Assembly: GCA_028872645.1 (NCBI GenBank)
Contig: JAPKDK010000177.1
Location: forward strand, 1-6,214
Direction: 5' to 3'
DNA length: 6,214 bases
From: Verrucomicrobiota bacterium
GTDB taxonomy: Bacteria; Verrucomicrobiota; Verrucomicrobiia; Limisphaerales; UBA1100
The notes below the pieces were generated by a model. The model saw only the letters and a program-made list of their open reading frames with translations, was not told the origin of the DNA and searched no databases. Positions 1-6,182 of this stretch are shown in pieces (within the stretch, counting starts at the first letter, position 1; every line of letters starts with the position of its first letter). The position numbers and the translations under genes were made by a program.

Positions 1-1563
1 GCGTTTGCGATCAATCCGGCGAACGATGAGCCGGTGCCCATTTGGATTGCCGATTACGTTTTGGCGAGCTATGGCACCGGCGCGATTATGGCCGTGCCAG
101 CGCACGACGTGCGTGACTTGGAGTTTGCACAAAAATTTGAACTGCCTGTGCGCGTGGTCGTGCAAGCGCCCGAAGGCGAGTCGCTCGAGTCGCTTGGATT
201 TGTGGGCGACGGCACCAGTGTGGAGAGTGGCTTCATCAGCGGCCTGCCCACGGCCGAGGCCAAGGCGAAGATCATCGAATGGCTCGAGGAAAAAGGGCAG
301 GGCAAGCGCACCATCAATTTCAAACTGCGCGACTGGCTGTTCAGCCGTCAACGCTATTGGGGCGAACCATTTCCCATCATCTGGCGCGATGGCCATCACG
401 AGGCGGTTGCGGAAAGTGATTTGCCAGTGTTGCCTCCGGAGCTGGATGATTACAAACCCACCACCGAAGGCGATCCGCCATTGGCGCGCGCTGCGGATTG
501 GGTAAACCTCCCCGACGGCGCTACGCGCGAGACCAACACGATGCCCCAATGGGCGGGCAGTTGTTGGTATTATTTGCGCTACCTCGATGCGCAAAACAAC
601 AAGCGTCACGTGGGCGAGGCAGCGGAAAAATATTGGATGAACGTCGACCTTTACGTCGGTGGCACGGAGCACGCGGTGTTGCATTTATTGTACGCGCGGT
701 TCTGGCACAAGGTGATGTTTGACCTTGGGCACGTGTCCACGGTAGAGCCGTTTCAGCGTCTGGTGAATCAGGGAATCATCCTCGGCAAGGACGGCCAGAA
801 AATGTCCAAGAGTCGCGGCAACGTGGTGAACCCTGATGGGGTGATCGACGAATATGGCGCGGACGCGTTTCGTTTGTACGAAATGTTTATGGGCCCGTTG
901 GAAATGATGAAGCCGTGGAACACTAAAGGTGTGGAGGGCGTGTATCGTTTTCTCGGGCGCGTGTGGCGGCTGTTCATCGACGAGGGCAGCTACAAAGATT
1001 ACGAGCAAGCGGTGACCGCCGCGCCGGATCAAGCGGAGGCGTTGCTGGCGGATTTGAAACTGCACGCGGCGTTCAACGATACCGAGTCCACACCGGAACA
1101 ACTCAAGGCGCTGCACGCGTGCATTAAAAAAGTGACCGACGACCTCGATGGGATGCGTTATAACACCGGCATCTCGGCGTTAATGGTTTTCGTCAATGAA
1201 GCCTCCAAATGGGAAAGCCGCCCGCGGGAAGTGCTGGGAATATTTTTGCGTTTACTCAATCCCTTTGCGCCGCATTTGGCGGAGGAATTGGCCGGTCGAT
1301 TGGGCGAAGTTTCGGGCAACACCCTCGCCTATCAGCCGTGGCCGGAGTGGGATGAGGCGTTTTTGGTGGAGGAATCCATTGAGTTTCCCGTGCAAGTGAA
1401 CGGCAAATTGCGCGGGCATATTGACATCACACCGGAGACTTCGCGCGAGGAAATCGAACAGCTCGCGTTGGCATGCGAGAAGGTGCAGCAATTTATTTTT
1501 GAAAAAGAAGTTAAGAAAGTCATCGTGGTGCCGAATAAACTAGTGAATATTGCGGTGAAATAA
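1..1563 (+). CDS. leuS: Leucyl-tRNA synthetase, 3' portion (5' end outside window)
   Basis: This cytoplasmic class I synthetase charges tRNA-Leu with leucine using ATP. The reading frame is open from base 1, so 520 C-terminal residues are visible; bacterial LeuRS is usually about 860 residues, so roughly 340 are missing, including the HIGH motif. What is visible, in order: the end of the CP1 editing domain with YGTGAIMAVPAHD at residues 24-36 of the fragment, whose final Asp is the conserved editing-site residue that binds the amino group of misacylated substrate; the return to the catalytic domain with FSRQRYWGEPFPI; AGSCWYYLRYLD and GGTEHAVLHLLYARF; the ATP-binding KMSKS loop at residues 267-271; the helical anticodon-binding domain; and the small C-terminal tRNA-binding domain beginning near FPVQVNGKLRG. 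About 250 residues follow KMSKS, close to the E. coli enzyme, so the 3' end looks complete. No frameshift is seen. The next gene starts 18 bp after the TAA. Confidence 0.98.
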   Translation, partial: AFAINPANDEPVPIWIADYVLASYGTGAIMAVPAHDVRDLEFAQKFELPVRVVVQAPEGESLESLGFVGDGTSVESGFISGLPTAEAKAKIIEWLEEKGQGKRTINFKLRDWLFSRQRYWGEPFPIIWRDGHHEAVAESDLPVLPPELDDYKPTTEGDPPLARAADWVNLPDGATRETNTMPQWAGSCWYYLRYLDAQNNKRHVGEAAEKYWMNVDLYVGGTEHAVLHLLYARFWHKVMFDLGHVSTVEPFQRLVNQGIILGKDGQKMSKSRGNVVNPDGVIDEYGADAFRLYEMFMGPLEMMKPWNTKGVEGVYRFLGRVWRLFIDEGSYKDYEQAVTAAPDQAEALLADLKLHAAFNDTESTPEQLKALHACIKKVTDDLDGMRYNTGISALMVFVNEASKWESRPREVLGIFLRLLNPFAPHLAEELAGRLGEVSGNTLAYQPWPEWDEAFLVEESIEFPVQVNGKLRGHIDITPETSREEIEQLALACEKVQQFIFEKEVKKVIVVPNKLVNIAVK

Positions 1564-1581
1564 CCGGTTGCAAGAGATCTA

Positions 1582-1728
1582 ATGAAATTCCTGACGCCAC
1601 AGGAACAGAAAGCGCTGATTGTCATATTGGGGCTTTTATTGGTGGGCATGGCCGTGCAAACTTGGCGCACGGCGCATCCGGTGGATTCGCCGAAGAAGGC
1701 AGCTCCAGCGGCTGTTGAAAGTAAATGA
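1582..1728 (+). CDS. Small single-pass membrane peptide, 48 aa, function unknown
   Basis: A 48-codon frame lies in the gap between leuS and the Minf_1886-family gene. It starts with ATG 18 bp after the leuS stop, with only a weak purine-rich stretch (AAGAGA) upstream. The product has a short polar N-terminus (MKFLTPQEQK), one strongly hydrophobic segment at about residues 11-28 (ALIVILGLLLVGMAVQTW), and a short Ala/Pro/Lys-rich tail. Its TGA overlaps the next ATG as ATGA, which suggests translational coupling and supports it being a real gene. The N-terminal pattern of a TPQE-type motif followed by a leucine-rich membrane helix recalls the membrane anchor of ComEA-like helix-hairpin-helix proteins, but no DNA-binding domain follows. 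A decayed or reduced anchor is only a guess. I do not recognise a function. Confidence 0.65.
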   Translation: MKFLTPQEQKALIVILGLLLVGMAVQTWRTAHPVDSPKKAAPAAVESK

Positions 1729-2219
1729 TTCATAAACAAAGTTATGACGAAGTGCTCGACACGATCCTCGCGGTGGATGCGCGGTTCCATCGTGATGCGT
1801 ATCATTTTGTGCGCGAAGGGCTCGACTTCACGCAGCAGTCCATTTCCAAACAAGAAGAAGGCACCGTGCGGCACATTAGCGGGCAGGAGTTGCTCGGCGG
1901 GATGCGCGCCCACGCGCTGGAACAATACGGGCCGATGGCCTTGATGGTACTCAACGAATGGGGCCTCACGCGCGGCGAGGATTTTGGCGAGATTGTGTTT
2001 AACATGGTCGAGCATGAGCTGCTGGCCAAAACGGAGGAGGACACTCCCACCGCCTTCGTCGGCGGCTATACTTTCGACGAAGCCTTTCGCCAACCCTTCC
2101 TGCCGCCTGCGGTGCCGGCGCCGGAACTGCCCGAAGTGAACCGCACCATCCCGCCGGCTTCGGAAACGGATCGTCCCGCCAATCCCACCAACCAGTCGAA
2201 GGCGTCGGATAAGCAATAA
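1725..2219 (+). CDS. Minf_1886 family protein (PVC-group conserved hypothetical)
   Basis: This 164-residue protein matches the pattern I know for the Minf_1886 / Plancto_Ver_chp family (TIGR04138), which is largely restricted to Planctomycetes, Verrucomicrobia and relatives and has no established function. Recognisable blocks are the opening helix with DARFHRDAYHFVREGLDFT (residues 18-36), RHISGQELLGGMRAHALEQYG (about 49-69), then EWGLTRGEDFGEIVFNMVEHELLAKTEED and GGYTFDEAF. The conserved region ends near residue 125; the last 40 residues are rich in Pro, Ser, Asn and Lys and look disordered. No signal peptide or membrane segment is visible, so it is probably cytoplasmic. The ATG overlaps the stop of the upstream 48-aa peptide gene (ATGA), and there is no clear Shine-Dalgarno site, which fits translational coupling. 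Family assignment is from motif memory; the biochemical role is unknown. Confidence 0.88.
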   Translation: MIHKQSYDEVLDTILAVDARFHRDAYHFVREGLDFTQQSISKQEEGTVRHISGQELLGGMRAHALEQYGPMALMVLNEWGLTRGEDFGEIVFNMVEHELLAKTEEDTPTAFVGGYTFDEAFRQPFLPPAVPAPELPEVNRTIPPASETDRPANPTNQSKASDKQ

Positions 2220-2258
2220 GCTCGCCCGCTGCTTTCCGCCGCGTTAAGCTCCGCGTTT

Positions 2259-4805
2259 ATGCCTGACGGTTCACCCCCCCCCCTCGGTCAACTCAATGCC
2301 GCCGGCGATACGCGCCTTGCCACTCTCGATAACGGTCTCACCGTCGTCGTGCGCGAGGACTACAGTGCGCCGGTTGCTTCCGTGCAGGCGTGGGCCAAAA
2401 CCGGCAGCATCCACGAAGGCGCGTGGCTCGGCGCAGGCCTTTCGCACATTCTCGAGCATATGCTTTTCAAGGGCACGGAAACCCGTGGCATAGGGCGCAT
2501 CGATCAGGAAGTCCAGGAAGCCGGCGGTTATATGAACGCCTACACGTCCTTCGACCGCACGGTATACCATATAGATGTGCCCAACACCGGCGCGGGCACG
2601 GCCATCGATATTTTGTGCGATATTATGCAGCACGCCACGCTGCCCGAGGCTGAGCTGGCTAAGGAGTTGGATGTCATCCGCCGCGAAATCGATATGGGCC
2701 AGGACGACCCCGGTCGACGCGCGGGACGGCGACTCTTCGAGAGTGCCTACACCACCAGCCCTTATCGCCACACGGTGATTGGCTATCCTGATATTTTTAA
2801 CGAACTGCGCCGGGACGACATCGTGGGCTACTATCGCGCCCGCTACATTCCCAGCAATATTTTCTACGTCATCGTGGGCGACGTGAACGCCGTGGAAGTC
2901 ATCGAGCAAGTGGCTGCCGCGTTTGCGAAAAACAAAAACAAACCCACGCCGCCCGTGTTTTTGCCCGTTGAACCGCGCCAAACCGCCCCGCGCGAAGTCA
3001 TTGAGGAAGCGCCCGTGCAGCTCGGTCATTTGCATTATTCGTGGCACGTACCCGATGTGCGCCATCCGGATATGCCCGCGCTGGACGTGCTCGCCACGTT
3101 GCTCGGCAACGGTCGCAGCAGTCGGTTGTACCAAAATGTTCGCGAGAAAAAGGGCCTCGTGAACAGCGCTGATGCGTGGACCTACACGCCCACCCAAAGC
3201 GGCCTATTCGGAATGAGTGCCGTGGTGAATGCCGATAAATTTGAAGGCGCGCGTACGGCGTTGTTGGAGGAACTCGATCAGCTCAAATCAGCCCAAGTGG
3301 AGCCTGCGGAATTAAACAAAGTGATGAAGCAATTCATCTCCGCCACGCTCGCCACGCGCAAGACGATGGAAGGTCAAGCGCAAAACCTCGGCGACTGTTG
3401 GATCTCCGTCAACGACCTCGACTTCTCCGATCGTTATCTCGAAAGCGTCAAGCGCGTGAAACCGCGCGACGTGTGTCGTGTGGCCAGCGAATATTTGCAC
3501 GAAGACAATCGCACGCTGTACGCCTTGCTGCCCAACGGCGCAACCCCCGTGGTGGCGCGCGCGGCGGTGAGGCACGCTCAGCATCCCATCCAAAAATTTA
3601 AACTCCCCAACGGCCTACGGTTGTTGGTGAAAGAAGATCATCGGCTGCCCTTCGTGCAAATGCGCGCGCTCTTTCACGGCGGCGTGCTCGCCGAGAAAAT
3701 CGGCAACAGCGGCATCACCCAGCTGATGGCCAAGCTGCTCGTGAAAGGCACCGCCAACCGCACGGGCCAGCAAATCGCCGAACAAATCGAATCCGTCGGC
3801 GGCGGTATCGATGCCTACGGCGGCAACAATTCATTCGGCGTTTCGCTTGAAGTGCTCAGTGGCGATACGTTGCTCGGGTTGGAGCTGATGGCCGATGTGC
3901 TGCTCCAACCCTCCTTTCCCGAGGCCGCGCTCGAACGCCAGCGCGTGGTACAGCACGCCGCGCTCAAAGCCCAACAGGACAAGCTCCTCCAAGGCACCTT
4001 TCATCTGATGCGCGAAACGCTTTTCGGCGGACAAGGTTATGGCCTGAACACCCTCGGAACCGAGGCATCGCTCGATAAATTGGGCGCCAGCGATCTCGCT
4101 GCGTTTCATCAAAAACTCACTGTGCCAAACAACGCCGTGCTCGCAATTTTTGGCGACATCAAAACCAACGACATTCGCGCCGAAGTGGAAAAGGCATTTG
4201 GCTTGTGGCCCGCCGGTAATGAATTCCGCGCCCCCAAACATATTCCGCCTGGCGAAGGAATGCGCCGCGTGGAACAGGTGCGCGACAAGGAGCAAGCCGT
4301 CGCCGTGCTCGGCTATCGCGGCTGTTCATTTTTTGATGACGATCGTTACGCGCTGGAACTCATCGGCGAAGCCTGCAGCGATCTTGGCAGTCGCCTGTTT
4401 CTGCGCATCCGCGAAGAGCTTGGCCTCGCTTATTACGTCGGCGCGCAGAGCCATCCCGGTTTCACCGGCGGCTACTTTTCATTTTACGCCGGCACCTCGC
4501 CCGACCAGCTTGAGCAAGTGGAAAAAGAACTACTTTCCGAAGCCGCCAAGCTCCGGCAGGACGGCCTCACCGACGACGAACTGCGCCGCGCCAAAGCCAA
4601 AATCATCGGCCAGAAAAAAATCTCCCGCCAAGACCTCGGCGGCCTCGCCACGATGAGCGGCCTCGATGAACTCTATGGCCTCGGCTATGAGTCCAGTGAA
4701 AAGGATGACGAAAAATACGAGGCCATCACCAAAGAACAAATCGAAGCCGCCGCCCAAAAATACCTCCGCCCCGGCCAATGCGTGATGGCCGTGACGCATC
4801 CGTGA
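2259..4805 (+). CDS. M16 family zinc metallopeptidase, two fused M16 units (insulinase/processing-peptidase type)
   Basis: This 848-residue protein has the layout M16, M16_C, M16, M16_C, a single-chain version of the clamshell formed by processing-peptidase dimers. In the first half, H63-x-x-E66-H67 is the zinc and catalytic motif (LSHILEHMLFKGT), and E143 in VIRREID, 76 positions after H67, fits the third zinc ligand. The first M16_C domain begins near residue 182. The second half begins near residue 450; at the equivalent site the residues are Q488, A491 and K492, so this copy cannot bind zinc. It keeps the LRIREELGLAY segment (R716, Y725), the region of the Arg/Tyr pair that helps substrate binding in this superfamily. 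No signal peptide or membrane segment is seen, so a cytoplasmic location is the simplest reading, and the substrate is unknown. The ATG has no Shine-Dalgarno site. It must be near the true start, because the next in-frame Met (M68) lies past the active site. The gene begins 39 bp after the preceding stop. Confidence 0.95.
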   Translation: MPDGSPPPLGQLNAAGDTRLATLDNGLTVVVREDYSAPVASVQAWAKTGSIHEGAWLGAGLSHILEHMLFKGTETRGIGRIDQEVQEAGGYMNAYTSFDRTVYHIDVPNTGAGTAIDILCDIMQHATLPEAELAKELDVIRREIDMGQDDPGRRAGRRLFESAYTTSPYRHTVIGYPDIFNELRRDDIVGYYRARYIPSNIFYVIVGDVNAVEVIEQVAAAFAKNKNKPTPPVFLPVEPRQTAPREVIEEAPVQLGHLHYSWHVPDVRHPDMPALDVLATLLGNGRSSRLYQNVREKKGLVNSADAWTYTPTQSGLFGMSAVVNADKFEGARTALLEELDQLKSAQVEPAELNKVMKQFISATLATRKTMEGQAQNLGDCWISVNDLDFSDRYLESVKRVKPRDVCRVASEYLHEDNRTLYALLPNGATPVVARAAVRHAQHPIQKFKLPNGLRLLVKEDHRLPFVQMRALFHGGVLAEKIGNSGITQLMAKLLVKGTANRTGQQIAEQIESVGGGIDAYGGNNSFGVSLEVLSGDTLLGLELMADVLLQPSFPEAALERQRVVQHAALKAQQDKLLQGTFHLMRETLFGGQGYGLNTLGTEASLDKLGASDLAAFHQKLTVPNNAVLAIFGDIKTNDIRAEVEKAFGLWPAGNEFRAPKHIPPGEGMRRVEQVRDKEQAVAVLGYRGCSFFDDDRYALELIGEACSDLGSRLFLRIREELGLAYYVGAQSHPGFTGGYFSFYAGTSPDQLEQVEKELLSEAAKLRQDGLTDDELRRAKAKIIGQKKISRQDLGGLATMSGLDELYGLGYESSEKDDEKYEAITKEQIEAAAQKYLRPGQCVMAVTHP
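2274..2283 (+). repeat. Ten-C homopolymer tract in the first codons of the M16 peptidase gene
   Basis: Ten consecutive C residues encode part of the Ser-Pro-Pro-Pro-Leu stretch (residues 5-9 of the peptidase). One extra C would lead to a stop at 2330-2332; one C fewer would shift into a frame that stops at 2491-2493. Either change abolishes the enzyme. Such tracts are prone to polymerase slippage and to sequencing error, so both phase variation and a miscounted base are possible. Confidence 0.9.
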
Positions 4806-4856
4806 TTGGAAGTGAGCGGTGAGTGGTAATGGGTTTATCCCTCAACCAATCCAGAG

Positions 4857-4884
4857 TTGCTTCCCGCGCAGGCTCGTGTATCAT
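4857..4884 (+). promoter_or_regulatory. Possible sigma-70-type promoter before the mutarotase gene
   Basis: In the 86 bp gap between the peptidase and the mutarotase, TTGCTT (4857-4862) and TATCAT (4879-4884) are separated by 16 bp. The -10 match is 5 of 6 bases but the -35 is poor. Transcription would begin about 7 bp after the -10 box, at or next to the ATG at 4892, giving an almost leaderless message. This fits the absence of a ribosome binding site there, but it is an eye-based call and could be chance. The rest of the gap holds only an imperfect inverted repeat (GATTGG at 4804-4809 against CCAATC at 4846-4851) without a T-run. Confidence 0.25.
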
Positions 4885-4891
4885 TCCGCGT

Positions 4892-6010
4892 ATGCGAGCC
4901 ACGTTAAAATCCATGGGCACTTTCTGTGCTTTCACATTCACCGCAATTTTTATGACCGCCTGCAGTTCCATTCCCAAGGCGTCCTTCGGCACCACGAAGG
5001 GTGGCGAAGCGACGGAAATTTACACACTCCAAAACCAAAACGGCCTGATCGCCAAGGTGACCACATACGGCGCCACGCTGGTGGAAATGCACGTGCCGGA
5101 CAAAAACGGCAACCTCGCCGATGTCATCAATGGATTTGATGACGTGAGCGGTTACGAGGGCGACGGCAATCAATACTTCGGCTGCACCACCGGCCGCGTA
5201 TGCAATCGCATCGCGAAAGGTAAATTCACGGTCAACGGCACCGAGTACACCCTCGCCATCAATAACGACCCCAATCACCTCCACGGTGGCAACGACAAAG
5301 CATTGAGCAAACAAGTTTGGAAAGCCACCCCCGCTTGCGGGAAACAAGCCGTCACCTTTTCCCTCACCAGCCCAGATGGCGAGGAGGGCTACCCCGGCAA
5401 CCTCAGCATCAAAGTCACTTACACGCTCACTGATGACAACGAGCTGCGCATTGATTACGACGCCACCACCACCAAGGCCACGCCGGTGAACCTCACCAAC
5501 CACGCCTATTGGAACCTCGCCGGCGCGGGCAGCGGGCCGGTGCTTAGCCACGAGTTGACGATCAATGCCGACAACTTTACGCCCACGGATGACACGCTCA
5601 TCCCCACTGGCGCGATTACAAAAGTGGCGGGCACGTTTCTTGATTTCCGCGCGGCGCACGTAATCGGCGATCGCATCCCCGCCGATGACACGCCGTGGAA
5701 AGGCTACGATCACAATTTCGTAATCAACGGCAAAGCCGGCGAGCAAAGGCTTGCCGCAAAATTGAAAGACCCCGCGAGCGGGCGCGTGCTGGAAATTTCC
5801 ACAGACCAACCGTCCATCCAGTTTTACAGCGGTAACTTCCTAAAGGGCCAAACCGGTAAGGCGGGCAAAACTTATCCCCATCGTGGCGCGGTGTGCCTCG
5901 AAACCCAGCATCACCCCGACGCGGTGAATCACGCCCATTTCCCCTATACCATCCTCGAACCCGGCGACACCTACCGCACCACCACCATCCACAAATTCAG
6001 CGCGGAATAG
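4892..6010 (+). CDS. galM: Galactose mutarotase (aldose 1-epimerase), predicted lipoprotein
   Basis: The enzyme interconverts the alpha and beta anomers of galactose or other aldoses. Numbered from this start, the 372-residue protein carries the family's catalytic set: H131 in NHLHGG, H204 in TNHAYWN (general acid), D273 in GYDHNF and E337 in CLETQHHPDA (general base), plus the sugar-binding Arg region GRVCNRI (R106). Residues 1-24 form a signal peptide, with basic residues, a hydrophobic run and FMTAC at the end; C24 is the probable lipidation site and Ser follows it, which by the E. coli rule would favour the outer membrane. The lipobox has Met where Leu is usual, so this is a variant. I chose the ATG at 4892 because it gives a normal-length signal peptide; in-frame GTG 4823 and ATG 4829 would add an unusual 21-23 residue leader, and ATG 4913 would still leave a short signal. 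A secreted location suggests work on sugars released outside the inner membrane. Substrate specificity cannot be read from the sequence. Confidence 0.93.
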   Translation: MRATLKSMGTFCAFTFTAIFMTACSSIPKASFGTTKGGEATEIYTLQNQNGLIAKVTTYGATLVEMHVPDKNGNLADVINGFDDVSGYEGDGNQYFGCTTGRVCNRIAKGKFTVNGTEYTLAINNDPNHLHGGNDKALSKQVWKATPACGKQAVTFSLTSPDGEEGYPGNLSIKVTYTLTDDNELRIDYDATTTKATPVNLTNHAYWNLAGAGSGPVLSHELTINADNFTPTDDTLIPTGAITKVAGTFLDFRAAHVIGDRIPADDTPWKGYDHNFVINGKAGEQRLAAKLKDPASGRVLEISTDQPSIQFYSGNFLKGQTGKAGKTYPHRGAVCLETQHHPDAVNHAHFPYTILEPGDTYRTTTIHKFSAE

Positions 6011-6027
6011 GGTTCTTGTGAATCTGC

Positions 6028-6056
6028 TTGCCGCTGCTTTCCAGCGGCGTCATTAT
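6028..6056 (+). promoter_or_regulatory. Probable ffs promoter (sigma-70 type)
   Basis: TTGCCG (6028-6033) and CATTAT (6051-6056) are each a 4 of 6 match to the -35 and -10 consensus, with the optimal 17 bp spacing. The predicted start, about 7 bp after the -10 box, falls at 6063, exactly where the 5' strand of the SRP RNA closing stem begins. That agreement is the main support; the boxes alone would be weak. Confidence 0.5.
6030..6048 (+). terminator. Perfect 7 bp hairpin after galM, weak terminator candidate
   Basis: GCCGCTG (6030-6036) and CAGCGGC (6042-6048) form a perfect GC-rich stem with a five-base loop, 19 bp after the mutarotase stop. The bases after it (GTCATTATC) are not a real T-run, so a classical Rho-independent terminator is doubtful. 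It lies mostly in the spacer of the proposed ffs promoter, so it may instead end or stabilise the galM message, or be incidental. Confidence 0.35.
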
Positions 6057-6062
6057 CGGCGC

Positions 6063-6154
6063 GTCAGGGCCCATGGAATGTGGGCTTGCGAACTCCGCCA
6101 GGGCCGGAAGGCAGCAACGGTAGCTTGCCCCGCATCTGCCGTGGTCACCCTGAC
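6063..6154 (+). ncRNA. ffs: Signal recognition particle RNA, small bacterial (4.5S) type
   Basis: This RNA binds the GTPase Ffh to form the particle that delivers ribosomes making membrane and secreted proteins to FtsY. The core CAGGGCCGGAAGGCAGCA (6099-6116) closely matches the universal 4.5S domain IV: a GGAA tetraloop (6106-6109) on a three-pair stem, with the CAGG/AGCA symmetric loop that contacts the Ffh M domain. The flanks fold into one long hairpin: GTCAGGG (6063-6069) with CCCTGAC (6148-6154), CCATGG (6071-6076) with CCGTGG (6139-6144, one G-U pair), and ATGTGGG (6078-6084) with CCCGCAT (6129-6135, one G-U pair). The length of 92 nt is normal for the Alu-lacking bacterial form. The exact ends are set by the closing stem and may differ by a base or two. 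It sits 52 bp after galM and 28 bp before dnaX, with no visible terminator between. Confidence 0.94.
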
Positions 6155-6182
6155 CTATTGAATTTCCCAACCACGGATTGAA

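Noticed and set aside
1332..2216. Long antisense open frame of 294 codons across leuS, the small peptide and the Minf_1886 gene
   Set aside because: It runs opposite three supported genes, has an Arg/His-rich, low-complexity composition and no recognisable motif; it is a by-product of GC-rich codon use.
2226..2237. 12-base exact match CCGCTGCTTTCC shared with 6031-6042, both just after a gene
   Set aside because: One 12-base repeat is expected by chance in a window of this size, and the hairpin arm at the second site is not present at the first.
2217..2261. Minf_1886 gene and M16 gene as one fused or read-through frame, since they share a frame separated by one TAA
   Set aside because: The Minf_1886 product ends in a typical disordered tail and the M16 product has its own ATG; sharing a frame has a one in three chance.
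2271..3197. Antisense open frame of 308 codons opposite the M16 catalytic half
   Set aside because: It lies fully inside a well-supported peptidase gene and shows no domain or ribosome binding site.
4804..4851. Imperfect inverted repeat after the peptidase stop as a terminator
   Set aside because: Only six outer pairs with several internal loops and no following T-run; too weak to call.
4823..4891. Longer mutarotase N-terminus from GTG 4823 or ATG 4829
   Set aside because: It would place a polar 21-23 residue leader before the signal peptide; the ATG at 4892 gives a normal lipoprotein signal. Not fully excluded.
4904..5809. Antisense open frame of 301 codons opposite the mutarotase
   Set aside because: The + strand frame has all catalytic residues of GalM; the antisense product looks like a shadow with biased Val/Gly content.
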